Origin: Actinomycetales bacterium
GTDB taxonomy: Bacteria; Actinomycetota; Actinomycetes; Actinomycetales; Microbacteriaceae
DNA: 64,000 bases
NCBI GenBank assembly: GCA_015655415.1
Contig: JAATFB010000066.1
Span: forward strand, 1-64,000
Reading direction: 5' to 3'
A program made the position numbers and the translations under genes. Positions 46,320 through 55,656 of the stretch are shown here, piece after piece; position 1 is the first letter of the stretch; each line of letters starts with the position of its first letter. Under the pieces are notes generated by a model. That model saw only the letters and a program-made list of their open reading frames with translations, did not search any database and was not told the DNA's origin.

Positions 46320-47203
46320 CCGACACCATCACCACCAGCGCGCAGTCCGGCACCGCCGACCTCACCGTCGCCGTGATCGGCGCGGGCGGCAAGATGGGCA
46401 CCCGCGTCTCGAACAATCTCGCGCAGAGCGCGTACTCGACGCTCTACTCGGAGGCGTCCCCCGCTGGCCGCGAACGCATTCAGGCCATCGGCCGCACCGT
46501 GACCGACACCATCGACGCCGCGCGACAGGCCGACGTCGTCATCCTCGCCGTTCCCGATGTGGTCCTCGGCAAGGTCTCCGAGGAAGTCGTCCCGGTCATG
46601 AGGTCTGGCGCGATCATCCTGACCCTCGACCCTGCGGCCGCGTATGCCGGCCTCCTCGCCCAGCGGGACGACATCCACTACGCCGTCGCTCACCCGTGCC
46701 ACCCGTCGGTGTTCCTCGAGCGCACCACCAAGGCGGAGTGGGACGACACCTTCGGCGGCGTGGCCGCGCCGCAGGAGGTCGTCGCCGCGCTCGAGGATGG
46801 CGACCCGTCAGTCCGCGACCTCGCCGAGAAGGTCATCGCGACGATCTACGCGCCCGTCATCCAAGTGCACTGGGTGACGGTCAAGCAGCTCGCCGTTCTC
46901 GAACCAACTCTCGTCGAGACGATCGCCTGCATGATCGGTGACTTCCTCAACGAGGCGCTCGACGAGACCGTGAACGGCGTCGGCGTGCCCCGAGAGGCCG
47001 CGCGAGCGATCCTCTACGGCCATGTCTGGATCGCGCTCACGAACGGCTTGCGCGGGTCGAACCCGTTCTCGGATGCCTGCCATATCGCGATGAGCTACGG
47101 ACGCGAGAAGATCATCAAGCCGACGTGGAAGGAGATCTTCCGGGACGAGGAGCTCGACGGGGTCATTGCGAAGATGCTCAAGATCGACGCCGTCAAGCGC
47201 TGA
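46316..47203 (+). CDS. apnO: NAD-binding oxidoreductase; probable D-apionate oxidoisomerase
   Basis: VAVIGAGGKMGTRVSNNLAQSAYSTLYSEASPAGRERIQAIGRT; AVAHPCHPSVF; WVTVKQLAVLEPTLVETIACMIGDFLNEALDETV. Confidence 0.75.
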   Translation: MTDTITTSAQSGTADLTVAVIGAGGKMGTRVSNNLAQSAYSTLYSEASPAGRERIQAIGRTVTDTIDAARQADVVILAVPDVVLGKVSEEVVPVMRSGAIILTLDPAAAYAGLLAQRDDIHYAVAHPCHPSVFLERTTKAEWDDTFGGVAAPQEVVAALEDGDPSVRDLAEKVIATIYAPVIQVHWVTVKQLAVLEPTLVETIACMIGDFLNEALDETVNGVGVPREAARAILYGHVWIALTNGLRGSNPFSDACHIAMSYGREKIIKPTWKEIFRDEELDGVIAKMLKIDAVKR

Positions 47204-47258
47204 TCGCGGCTCACCGTCGTCCCCGATGAAGGCGTTGGGACTGCGAAGCACGGTGCAC

Positions 47259-47288
47259 GGCAGGGGCCGCATGCCGTGGGCCCCTGCC
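47259..47288 (+). terminator. Hairpin downstream of apnO (GGCAGGGGCC-gcatgccgtg-GGCCCCTGCC)
   Basis: Perfect 10-bp inverted repeat with 10-nt loop; no strong U-tract. Confidence 0.5.
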
Positions 47289-47367
47289 TGGGCGCGATCC
47301 CGCTCGTATTCTCGACTTCTGAGTCCAGACTCGGCCGACGTGACCGGACGGCGCCGAGAGGAGGCCC

Positions 47368-47505
47368 ATGACAGACGAGCCGGGCGCCTCGGGCTCATGG
47401 CGCATGCTCCAGGGGCCGGGAGCGGAAGTGGCCGGGAGCTCGCAAGCTCACGGCCCCGTGGTGCTGCCGGCGTGGGCTCCGGCCACCCGGTTCCCGACCC
47501 GGTAG
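47368..47505 (+). CDS. Small ORF (45 aa) with strong Shine-Dalgarno
   Basis: gagaggaggcccATG; MTDEPGASGSWRMLQGPGAEVAGSSQAHGPVVLPAWAPATRFPTR*; downstream of an operator-like site. Confidence 0.35.
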   Translation: MTDEPGASGSWRMLQGPGAEVAGSSQAHGPVVLPAWAPATRFPTR

Positions 47506-47528
47506 CGGCCGGGCCGCGGCGACCTGGG

Positions 47529-48280
47529 TCAGACCGCCGACGAGCCGCCGTCGATCGGGATGGTGGCGCCGTGGATGTGCGCAGCGGCGGGTGAGGCCAG
47601 GAAGGCGACGAGGGCGGCGACCTCCTCGGCCCTTCCCGGGCGGCGGTCCGGATACGGCTGGGCGAGGGCCGCCAGCTGCTCCTCGTATCCGAGGTTGTCC
47701 TCGGTGAGGGTCGGGCCGGGCGCGACCGCGTTGACCCTGATGCCCACCGAGGCCAGCTCGTCCGCCCACGACCGTGTCAGCGAGTGCAGCGCTGCCTTCG
47801 TGGCCCCATAGAGCGCGGCGCTCGCCATGCCCTGAGTGCCGGTGTTCGAGCCCATGTTCACCACGACGCCCCGGCCACGAGCCCTCATGTCGGCCACTAC
47901 GGCGGCGGTGAGGACGACCGGCGCCGCGATGTTCACGCTCAGCGCGCCCCGGAGCTGCTCGTCCGTGACCTCCAGCATCGACTGCCCGGGGACGAGCGCC
48001 GCCGCGTTGTTCACCAGGATGTCGATGCCCCGCCCGAGACGGCGAGCGCCTCGGCGGCCAGAGCGCGCACCGTCTCGGGGCCCGCGGCGAGGTCGCCGAT
48101 CACCGCGTCCGCGACGCCGCCCGACGCGCGAACGCGCCCGACGACCGCCTGTGCACGCGAGCGGTCCCTCCCGTGCACCAGCACACGTGCGCCCTGAGCG
48201 GCGAGCGTCAGCGCGACCGCCTTGCCGATGCCGCTGGTCGCGCCCGTGATGAGGGCGACCTGTCCGTCGAATGTCATCAT
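47529..48280 (-). pseudogene. SDR family oxidoreductase, frameshifted
   Basis: N-terminal half MTFDGQVALITGATSGIGKAVALTLAAQGARVLVHGRDRS and C-terminal half IDILVNNAAALVPGQ...YGATKAALHSLTRSWADELASVGIRVNAVAPGPT lie in different frames; break near 48028-48031. Confidence 0.85.
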
Positions 48281-48302
48281 CCGCTTCCCGTCTTCTTCCA
48301 GC

Positions 48303-48357
48303 CAATTGTGGACTTCAGAGTCCACAATTGCAGTTCGCTCATGGACTGTCAAGTCCA
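48303..48357. promoter_or_regulatory. Two TetR-type operators sharing TGGACT-N4-AGTCCA
   Basis: CAATTGTGGACT-TCAG-AGTCCACAATTG (48303-48330) and TGGACT-GTCA-AGTCCA (48342-48357), centres 33 bp apart. Confidence 0.8.
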
Positions 48358-48377
48358 GAATCGGCTACAGTGGTGGG

Positions 48378-49010
48378 ATGCCGACGACGAAGGGCACGGC
48401 CACGCGCAACCGCATCCTCGATGCCGCGGTGGACGCGCTGGTCCGCGGCGGGCGGGGGGCGGTGAACCTCGACCACGTCCTGGCCGCGACCCGCACCAGC
48501 AAGGGACAGCTTTTCCACTACTTCCCCGGCGGCAAGCAGGAGCTGATCCGGGTGGCGACGGCCCGGCAGCTTGAGCGCCTGGCCGAAGAGGCGACGGTCG
48601 TGCTCGACAGCTTCGACGCCTGGAACCGCTGGGTGGACGGCATCGTGCGGCTGCACCGGCTGCAAACCCGCAGCGACGCGTGCGAGATGGCCGCCGTCGC
48701 CGGTCGCGTCCTCGACCCCGATCCCGAGGAGCGGACCCTCGTGGGCGCGAGCCTTCGCAGCTGGCACCGCCACATGGCGGAGGGCATCCGGACCATGAGG
48801 GACACCGGGCAACTGCGCGCCGACGCAGACCCGGCAGAGCTGGCCGCCCTCTTCCTCGCCGCACTGGAAGGCGGCGCCGTCGTGGACAAGGCCACCGGCA
48901 GCCTCGACTACCTCGAGCCGGCTCTTCGCGCGGCGCTAGCCCATCTGCGCAGCTTCGCGGCGCCGGCCCTGCCGTCTCGCGAGACCGCCGGCCCGTCTGC
49001 TGCCTCCTGA
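48378..49010 (+). CDS. TetR family transcriptional regulator
   Basis: TRNRILDAAVDALVRGGRGAVNLDHVLAATRTSKGQLFHYFPGGKQELI. Confidence 0.92.
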   Translation: MPTTKGTATRNRILDAAVDALVRGGRGAVNLDHVLAATRTSKGQLFHYFPGGKQELIRVATARQLERLAEEATVVLDSFDAWNRWVDGIVRLHRLQTRSDACEMAAVAGRVLDPDPEERTLVGASLRSWHRHMAEGIRTMRDTGQLRADADPAELAALFLAALEGGAVVDKATGSLDYLEPALRAALAHLRSFAAPALPSRETAGPSAAS

Positions 49011-49060
49011 GGTCGGTCGCCACCCCACGGCCCCGGCCGCCACCCGCCTAGGCTGGTGCC

Positions 49061-50071
49061 ATGTCGTTCCGCGCCCTCTACATCGACCAGCGCTCCGGAC
49101 GCGACGCCGACGCGACCCACACCGTCGAGCTCCGCACCGTGGACGACGACGCACTCGAGCCCGCAGAGGTCGAGGTCGAGGTCGAGGTCGAGTACTCGGC
49201 CCTGAACTACAAGGACGGCCTCGCACTCGCGGGCCGGCCGGGGGTCGTGCGACGCACGCCGATCATCCCCGGGATCGACCTCGTCGGCCGGGTGCGGGCG
49301 TCCGCCGACCCCCGGTTCGCACCGGGCGACCGGGTGGTGCTGAACGGCGACGGCCTCGGCGAGACACGTGACGGGGGGCTCGCCGAGCGCGGCGCCGTGC
49401 GGGCCGAGCCGCTCGTTGCGGTCCCCGACGCCTTCACGCTCCACCAGGCGGCGGCCATCGGGACGGCCGGATTCACCGCGATGCTCGCCGTCCTGGCGCT
49501 CGAGCGCGGCGGGGTGACCCCCTCGTCGGGCGACGTGCTGGTGACGGGGGCGGCCGGCGGGGTGGGGTCCGTCGCGATCGCGGTGCTCGCCAGGCTGGGA
49601 TACTCCGTGACCGCCTCCACCGGACGCGGCGACACCGAGGCGGACTATCTGCGTGCACTGGGCGCGGCCGCCATCCTGAATCGTGCCGACTTCGCCGAGC
49701 CCGGCCGCCCTCTGCAGAAGGCGCGATGGGCGGGCGCAGTCGACGTCGTGGGCGGCGTGACGCTCGCCAACGTGCTCGCCCAGACCTCGCAGCGCGGGGT
49801 CGTCGCCTGTTGCGGGCTCACCGGCGGCTCCGAGCTGCCCACGACGGTGATGCCTTTCATCCTGCGTGGCGTGACGCTCGCCGGTATCGACTCCGTCGCG
49901 GCGCCGCGGGCGTCGCGCGTCGAGGCGTGGGACCGGCTGGCACGCGACCTCGACCCGCGCCTGCTCGAGGCGATGACGTCGACCATCGGCCTGGCGGATG
50001 CACCGGCAGCGGCCGAGCGCATCCTCGCCGGTCAGATCCGCGGACGCACCGTGGTCGACGTGCACCGCTGA
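49061..50071 (+). CDS. MDR-type quinone / acrylyl-CoA reductase family (YhdH/AcuI-like)
   Basis: EYSALNYKDGLALAGRPGVVRRTPIIPGIDLVGRV; VLVTGAAGGVGSVAIAVLARLGYSVTASTGR. Confidence 0.92.
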   Translation: MSFRALYIDQRSGRDADATHTVELRTVDDDALEPAEVEVEVEVEYSALNYKDGLALAGRPGVVRRTPIIPGIDLVGRVRASADPRFAPGDRVVLNGDGLGETRDGGLAERGAVRAEPLVAVPDAFTLHQAAAIGTAGFTAMLAVLALERGGVTPSSGDVLVTGAAGGVGSVAIAVLARLGYSVTASTGRGDTEADYLRALGAAAILNRADFAEPGRPLQKARWAGAVDVVGGVTLANVLAQTSQRGVVACCGLTGGSELPTTVMPFILRGVTLAGIDSVAAPRASRVEAWDRLARDLDPRLLEAMTSTIGLADAPAAAERILAGQIRGRTVVDVHR

Positions 50072-50150
50072 TCCCGCCATCCCGCTGGGCCGCCCTCCCC
50101 CGGCTCGAGGGCCGTCGCCGGTCGCACCGGCCACCTCGTAGGCTTGCCGC

Positions 50151-50546
50151 ATGATCGTGATAGCGACCCTCGTCGTCGCCCTGGCCGCGGTGCTGCACGT
50201 GCTGATCTTCGTGCTCGAGAGCGTGCTGTGGTCGCGACCCGGCGTGTGGAAGCGGTTCGCGGTGCCGGACCAGGCATCCGCCGACACCGTCAGACCGATG
50301 GCGTACAACCAGGGCTTCTACAACCTGTTCCTCGCGCTCGGGGCGATCGTGGGCATCGTCACGTACGGCATAGGCCAGCACGCCATCGGGCTGACCCTGG
50401 TGTTCTTCACGCTCACGTGCATGGTGCTCGCGGCCGTCGTGCTGGTGACCACCGGGGCACGGTACATCCGGGCGGCGCTGCTGCAGGGCGTCCTTCCGCT
50501 GGCCGGGCTCGTGCTGCTCGTCCTCGCCGACCCCGTAGGGGGCTGA
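50151..50546 (+). CDS. DUF1304 family membrane protein
   Basis: VLHVLIFVLESVLW; AYNQGFYNLFLALGAIVG; four predicted TM segments. Confidence 0.88.
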   Translation: MIVIATLVVALAAVLHVLIFVLESVLWSRPGVWKRFAVPDQASADTVRPMAYNQGFYNLFLALGAIVGIVTYGIGQHAIGLTLVFFTLTCMVLAAVVLVTTGARYIRAALLQGVLPLAGLVLLVLADPVGG

Positions 50547-50555
50547 GGACGAGCG

Positions 50556-51008
50556 CTACGAGATCACCTCGTCGACGGGGCCGTCGCCGTCCGGGCGGAT
50601 GTCGCGCAGCGCCTCGACCAGCTGCGACGCGTGCTGCGTCGAGACGATGATGCGGGAGAAGCCGTCGGCGACCTCGGCGCGCGCCGGGGCGTCATCGGCC
50701 TCCTGCTCCCCCCGGCCCTCGTCGTCCGGCCGCTCGATGTCGATGACGACGGCGGAGCGCTGCTTGCCCTTGAGAACGAGGAAGTCCTTGCCGCCGTGGA
50801 ACTTCCAGGTGCCGACGGCGAGCGTGAGCGGGATCATGTTGCCGGGCGAGCGCACCCCGCGGATCCAGATCCACGGATCCGAGGTGATCGCCACCGAGCG
50901 GATGCTGTCTCGCGGGACGACGATGTCGTCGCGTCGCAGGGCGAGCACCTTCTCCGCACGGCTGAGGCGGATCTCGACACGGTCGCGGTACACGTGGAAG
51001 TCGGCCAT
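50556..51008 (-). CDS. Conserved hypothetical protein
   Basis: ORF MADFHVYRDRVEIRLSRAEKVLALRRDDIVVPRDSIRSVAITSDPWIWIRGVRSPGN with good coding character. Confidence 0.75.
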   Translation of the reverse strand: MADFHVYRDRVEIRLSRAEKVLALRRDDIVVPRDSIRSVAITSDPWIWIRGVRSPGNMIPLTLAVGTWKFHGGKDFLVLKGKQRSAVVIDIERPDDEGRGEQEADDAPARAEVADGFSRIIVSTQHASQLVEALRDIRPDGDGPVDEVIS

Positions 51009-51164
51009 GCGACTAGTCTGCCGGGTCGCGTCCACGGCATCCGGCACGTGGGCGCGCGAAGCCGAGACGTTACCGAACTGAAGCATCGAACGATCGCCTG
51101 CGCCGCTCGGTGACTCCGCGCCATCGCCCCGCGTCGCGCAGCGGGGATCGCGTAGGGTGAATCC

Positions 51165-52364
51165 GTGGCAGCACACCGTCGTACTCCGGGGTCGCAGACT
51201 TCACTGCGTGAAGCCAATCGCGGCCGGATCGTCGACGCCGTCAAGAGATACGGCGGGCTCAGCCAGATCGAGCTCGCGGGCCTCACCGGGCTGTCGCCCG
51301 CCACCGTGTCGAACATCGTCAAGGAGCTGACCGGCGCCGGCGTGCTCAACACGGCGCCGGGCACGCGCAGCGGTCGCCGCGCGCAGCACGTGACGCTCGC
51401 TCACGCCCTCGGGCTCGTGGCCGGCGTGCACTTCTCCACCCGGCACCTGCGCATCTCCATCTCCGACGCGGCGTACACGGTCGTCTCCCAGACCCACATG
51501 CCGCTTGCCAAGGACCACAGGGCCGACAACGAGCTCGATCGCGTCATGCTCCTGCTCGCCGACATGCTCGAGTCCGCGGGCGCCGGAATGCTCGACCTGC
51601 TCGCCGTGGGCATCGCCCTTCCCGCCCCCGTCGACCGCCGGACGGGCCGGATCGCGCGCCGCGGCATCCTGCGCGGCTGGGACGGCGTCGAGGTGGCCGA
51701 GGTGCTGCAGCAACGTCTCAAGCGGCCGGTGTTCGTCGACACGGATGCCAACGCGGCCGCCCTGGGCGAGCTGCGGCTGGGTGCCGCCCGCGGCAAGGAC
51801 GACGTGGTGTTCGTCGATGTCGGGGACCGGATCGGCGCCGGCCTGGTGCTCGGCGGCCACGTGTACTCAGGACACGCCGGCACGGCCGGTGAGCTCGGGC
51901 ACACGGTGATCCGCGAGGACGGGCCGCTGTGCGAGTGCGGCAACCGCGGCTGCGTGCAGGCGATCGCCGGCGGCAGCGCCCTCATCCAGCGGCTGCAGAC
52001 CGGCAACCGCGGCATCAAGCTGCAGGACGTGATCGTGCGCGCGATGACCGGCGAGGCGGACGCCATCCGCGCCATCGCCGACGCCGGCACCGCGATCGGG
52101 GTGGCCACCGCCAATCTGTGCAACCTGCTCGATCCCGAGCGCATCGTCGTAGGCGGGGAGCTGGGCCGGTCAGGGGAGCTGCTGCTGGGGCCGATGCGCC
52201 GCGAGGTGGAGCGTGCGGTGCTCGCCGGAACCCGGTTCGCGCCGGAGATCGTGCAGAGCCAGCTCGGTGCCGAGGCGGCCGCCCTGGGTGCGGTGGCCAT
52301 GGCGGTGGATCGCGTCTCCATCCAGCCCGAGGATCCGACGCATCCGGGGGGCGCCGCGGAATGA
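51165..52364 (+). CDS. ROK family transcriptional regulator
   Basis: IVDAVKRYGGLSQIELAGLTGLSPATVSNIVKELT; ROK CxCGxxGC motif LCECGNRGCVQAIAGG. Confidence 0.93.
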   Translation: MAAHRRTPGSQTSLREANRGRIVDAVKRYGGLSQIELAGLTGLSPATVSNIVKELTGAGVLNTAPGTRSGRRAQHVTLAHALGLVAGVHFSTRHLRISISDAAYTVVSQTHMPLAKDHRADNELDRVMLLLADMLESAGAGMLDLLAVGIALPAPVDRRTGRIARRGILRGWDGVEVAEVLQQRLKRPVFVDTDANAAALGELRLGAARGKDDVVFVDVGDRIGAGLVLGGHVYSGHAGTAGELGHTVIREDGPLCECGNRGCVQAIAGGSALIQRLQTGNRGIKLQDVIVRAMTGEADAIRAIADAGTAIGVATANLCNLLDPERIVVGGELGRSGELLLGPMRREVERAVLAGTRFAPEIVQSQLGAEAAALGAVAMAVDRVSIQPEDPTHPGGAAE

Positions 52365-53458
52365 GGGCGCACCGTGCGGGTCTTCTGCTCGCCGCGGTTG
52401 CCTGCGTGCTCGCCCTCACGGGGTGTTCGAACGCGGTCGCACCCGGCGACACGTCGCGCCGGGGGAGCGACCCCGACCATGCCACGATCGGCCTCCTGCT
52501 GCCCGATTCGACGAACACGCGGTACGAGTCGGCGGACCGGCCCGCGTTCGAGGCCCGCATCCGCGGGCGTTGCCCCGGCTGCACCGTCGCCTACCAGAAC
52601 GCTTCGGCCGACGCCGCCCGGCAGCAGCAGCAGGCCGAGTCGATGCTGGCTCAGGGCGCGGCCGCGCTCGTCCTGGACGCGGTCGACGGCGAGGCGGCTA
52701 CCTCGATCGTCAACGAGGCGGCCGCCAAGGGGGTTCCGGTGATCGCCTACGACCGCATCGTCGACAGCCGCGACGTGGCGTTCTTCGTGTCGGCGGACAA
52801 CCGCCGCGTCGGCGTGCTGCAGGCTCAGGCGCTCGTGCGGCGGCTGCGTCAGCTGGGCGTCCCGGCGGGATCGGGGATCCTCATGGTCAACGGTTCCCCC
52901 ACCGACAACAACGCGCGCCTCTACAAGGCGGGCGCACACTCCGTCCTCGACACGTCGGGCTACCGGGTGCTGGCCGAGTACGACGCCCCGAACTGGGCCG
53001 GCTCGGAGGCGCAGACCTGGGTGGCGGGCCAGATCACCCAGTTCGGCGACCGGATCAAGGGCGTGTACGCCGCCAACGACGGACTGGCCGAGGGCGCCAT
53101 CGCGGCGCTGCAGGCGGCCGGGGCGTCTCCGGTGCCGCCGACGACCGGGCAGGACGCCGAGGTGGCGGCGGTGCAGCGCATCCTCGCCGGAACGCAGTAC
53201 ATGACCGTGTACAAGCCGATCCGCAGGCAGGCGGCTATCGCCGCCGACGCGGCGCTCGCCCTGGTGCGCGGCGAGCGGCCGAAGGGGACGAGCGTCACGA
53301 CGATCGACGACAGGAAGGTGCCGACGGTCACCCTCGCACCGGTGACCGTCACCGTGCAGAACGTGAAGAAGGTCGTGATCGACAGCGGATTCCACACCAT
53401 CTCGCAGATCTGCACCGCGGCGTACGCGAGCTACTGCGCGGAGCACGGCATCACATGA
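52361..53458 (+). CDS. Monosaccharide ABC transporter substrate-binding lipoprotein (XylF-like)
   Basis: ALTGCSNAV; VFFVSADNRRVGVLQAQALV-type PBP1 motifs; AYDRIVDS; ATGA overlap. Confidence 0.88.
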   Translation: MRAHRAGLLLAAVACVLALTGCSNAVAPGDTSRRGSDPDHATIGLLLPDSTNTRYESADRPAFEARIRGRCPGCTVAYQNASADAARQQQQAESMLAQGAAALVLDAVDGEAATSIVNEAAAKGVPVIAYDRIVDSRDVAFFVSADNRRVGVLQAQALVRRLRQLGVPAGSGILMVNGSPTDNNARLYKAGAHSVLDTSGYRVLAEYDAPNWAGSEAQTWVAGQITQFGDRIKGVYAANDGLAEGAIAALQAAGASPVPPTTGQDAEVAAVQRILAGTQYMTVYKPIRRQAAIAADAALALVRGERPKGTSVTTIDDRKVPTVTLAPVTVTVQNVKKVVIDSGFHTISQICTAAYASYCAEHGIT

Positions 53459-54342
53459 GCGGGTACGGAGGAGCGGACATGGCGGCGACCGACGACCGGC
53501 TGGAGCCCGTGGTCAGCATGCGGGCCATCAGCAAGTCGTTCGGCCACGTGCAGGCGCTGCGCAACGTGGACCTCGACCTCTACCGAGGCGAGGTGGTAGC
53601 GCTCGTCGGCGACAACGGGGCCGGCAAGTCCACACTGGTCAAGGTGCTGGCCGGGGTGCATGCGCCGGACGCCGGCACCATCACCTTCCGGGGGCGGATC
53701 GTGTCGATCCCCTCCCCGGCGGCGTCCCGTGAGCTCGGGATAGCGACCGTGTTCCAGGACCTCGCCCTCTGCGACAACCTCGACGTCGTGGCGAACCTCT
53801 TCCTCGGCCACGAGCTGGGCCGCGGATCGCTTGACGAGGAGACCATGGAGCAGCGCTCATGGGAGCTGCTGCGCCGGCTCTCCGCGCGGATACCGTCGGT
53901 GCGGATGCCCGTTGCGACGCTCTCCGGCGGCCAGCGTCAGACCGTGGCGATCGCCCGCTCGCTGATCGGGGACCCGACCGTGGTCATCCTCGACGAGCCG
54001 ACCGCGGCCCTCGGTGTCGCCCAGACGGCAGAGGTCCTCAACCTGATCGAGCTGCTGCGCGACCAGGGCCACTGCGTGGTGCTCATCAGCCACAACATGG
54101 CCGACGTGCAGGCCGTGGCCGACCGCGTGATCGTGCTGCGGCTCGGACGGGTGAACGGCCGGTTCCGGGCGCCGGAGCTGAGCTACGAGGACATCATCGC
54201 CTCGATCACCGGCGTGCTGAACCTCGAGGAGGGCACTCCGGAGGACGACCCGCGCGAGCGACTGCCCGACGGGCCGGCGCGGCCGTTGCGCTCCCCCGGC
54301 GGCTCCACGCCTGCCGGCGACGCGGAAGGCGGGGCGAGATGA
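53455..54342 (+). CDS. Monosaccharide ABC transporter ATP-binding protein (single domain)
   Basis: [48 protein letters not shown]. Confidence 0.92.
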   Translation: MSGYGGADMAATDDRLEPVVSMRAISKSFGHVQALRNVDLDLYRGEVVALVGDNGAGKSTLVKVLAGVHAPDAGTITFRGRIVSIPSPAASRELGIATVFQDLALCDNLDVVANLFLGHELGRGSLDEETMEQRSWELLRRLSARIPSVRMPVATLSGGQRQTVAIARSLIGDPTVVILDEPTAALGVAQTAEVLNLIELLRDQGHCVVLISHNMADVQAVADRVIVLRLGRVNGRFRAPELSYEDIIASITGVLNLEEGTPEDDPRERLPDGPARPLRSPGGSTPAGDAEGGAR

Positions 54343-55577
54343 GCCGGGAGCGCCGAGGCACGGCCCGCGACCTCCCCGACCCCTCCGCCGGCTACACGCT
54401 GCGCGATATGGTGTCGGGCTTCGGCGGCCGCCTGCGCGACGGCGAGCTCGGCTCGCTGCCGGTGGTCGTCGGCCTCGTCGTCATCGCGGTCCTGTTCCAG
54501 GCGCTCAACCCGCGCTTCCTCGCGCCGGGCAACCTGGTCAACCTCACCCTGCAGGCGGCGCCGCTGGGCGTCATCGCCCTGGGCGTCGTGGTGGTGCTGC
54601 TCGTCGCGCAGATCGATCTGTCGGTGGGCTCGGTGAGCGGTCTCGCCAGCGCCGTCGTGGGCGTCGCCGCCATGCGCCTGCAGTGGCCGCTGCTCGTGGG
54701 AATCGCGGCCGCGATCGCCGCGGGAGCCGCGATCGGCGCCTTCTACGGCTTCCTCCTCACCCGGTTCGGGGTGCCGAGCTTCCTGATCACCCTCGCCGGG
54801 CTGCTGGGGTTCCTCGGCGTGCAGCTGGTGTTGCTGGGCCCGAGCGGCTCCATCAACATCCCGTTCTCCAACCCGCTCGTGCAGTTCGCGAACACGTGGT
54901 TCCTTCCGCCGTGGGCGGCCTACGTGATCGCGGGGGTCGCGGCGATGGGCGTGCTGGGGGCGGGTCTGGCGCGCCGGCGCAGGCGGTTGCGGGCACAGCT
55001 GCCCGCCGAGCACCCGTCGGTCTCGATCGTCAAGGCCGTGCTCCTGCTCGGCGTGCTCTGCCTCGCCGTGTGGTACCTGTCGCTGGACCGCGGCACCGCC
55101 GTGATGCCCGTGCTGTTCCTGCTTCTCGTCGTGGCGATCTCGTACCTGTTGCGCCGAACCCGCTGGGGGCGCTCTGTCTTCGCCGTCGGGGGGAACCCGG
55201 ACGCCGCGCGCCGCGCCGGCCTGCCCGTCACCCGCACCCTGGTCACCGCGTTCATGATCTGCTCCGCGTTCGCCGCGCTCGGCGGCGTGCTGCAGGCGGC
55301 CCGCCTCGGGTCGGCGACGACGCTCACGGGGTCGGCCGACACGAACCTCAACGCGATCGCCGCCGCCATCATCGGCGGCACGAGCCTCTTCGGCGGACGC
55401 GGCGGGGCGTGGTCGGCGGTGCTCGGCGTGCTCGTGATCTCGGCGATCTCCAGCGGGCTCACGCTGCTCAACCTCGACTCGTCGGTGCGCTACATGGTCA
55501 CGGGCGCGGTGCTCCTGCTGGCGGTGATAGTGGATTCGCTCTCCAGGCGCTCGCGAGCGAGCCGCGGCCGCGCCTGA
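54339..55577 (+). CDS. Monosaccharide ABC transporter permease
   Basis: [46 protein letters not shown]. Confidence 0.92.
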   Translation: MSRERRGTARDLPDPSAGYTLRDMVSGFGGRLRDGELGSLPVVVGLVVIAVLFQALNPRFLAPGNLVNLTLQAAPLGVIALGVVVVLLVAQIDLSVGSVSGLASAVVGVAAMRLQWPLLVGIAAAIAAGAAIGAFYGFLLTRFGVPSFLITLAGLLGFLGVQLVLLGPSGSINIPFSNPLVQFANTWFLPPWAAYVIAGVAAMGVLGAGLARRRRRLRAQLPAEHPSVSIVKAVLLLGVLCLAVWYLSLDRGTAVMPVLFLLLVVAISYLLRRTRWGRSVFAVGGNPDAARRAGLPVTRTLVTAFMICSAFAALGGVLQAARLGSATTLTGSADTNLNAIAAAIIGGTSLFGGRGGAWSAVLGVLVISAISSGLTLLNLDSSVRYMVTGAVLLLAVIVDSLSRRSRASRGRA

Positions 55578-55656
55578 GCCCGGAGGGCATCTCCTCACGA
55601 AGCGCCGAAGGCCCTCGTGTTCGGGCTCTGCGACGCCATCCGCCGCACATAGCACC

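Noticed and set aside
41103-47203. Erythritol/L-threitol catabolic operon as an alternative reading
   Set aside because: The kinase plus TIM-like and RpiB-like isomerases fit, but no polyol dehydrogenase is present, and the ApnO-, OiaC- and ApnL-like proteins are better explained by apionate; kept as the main rival hypothesis
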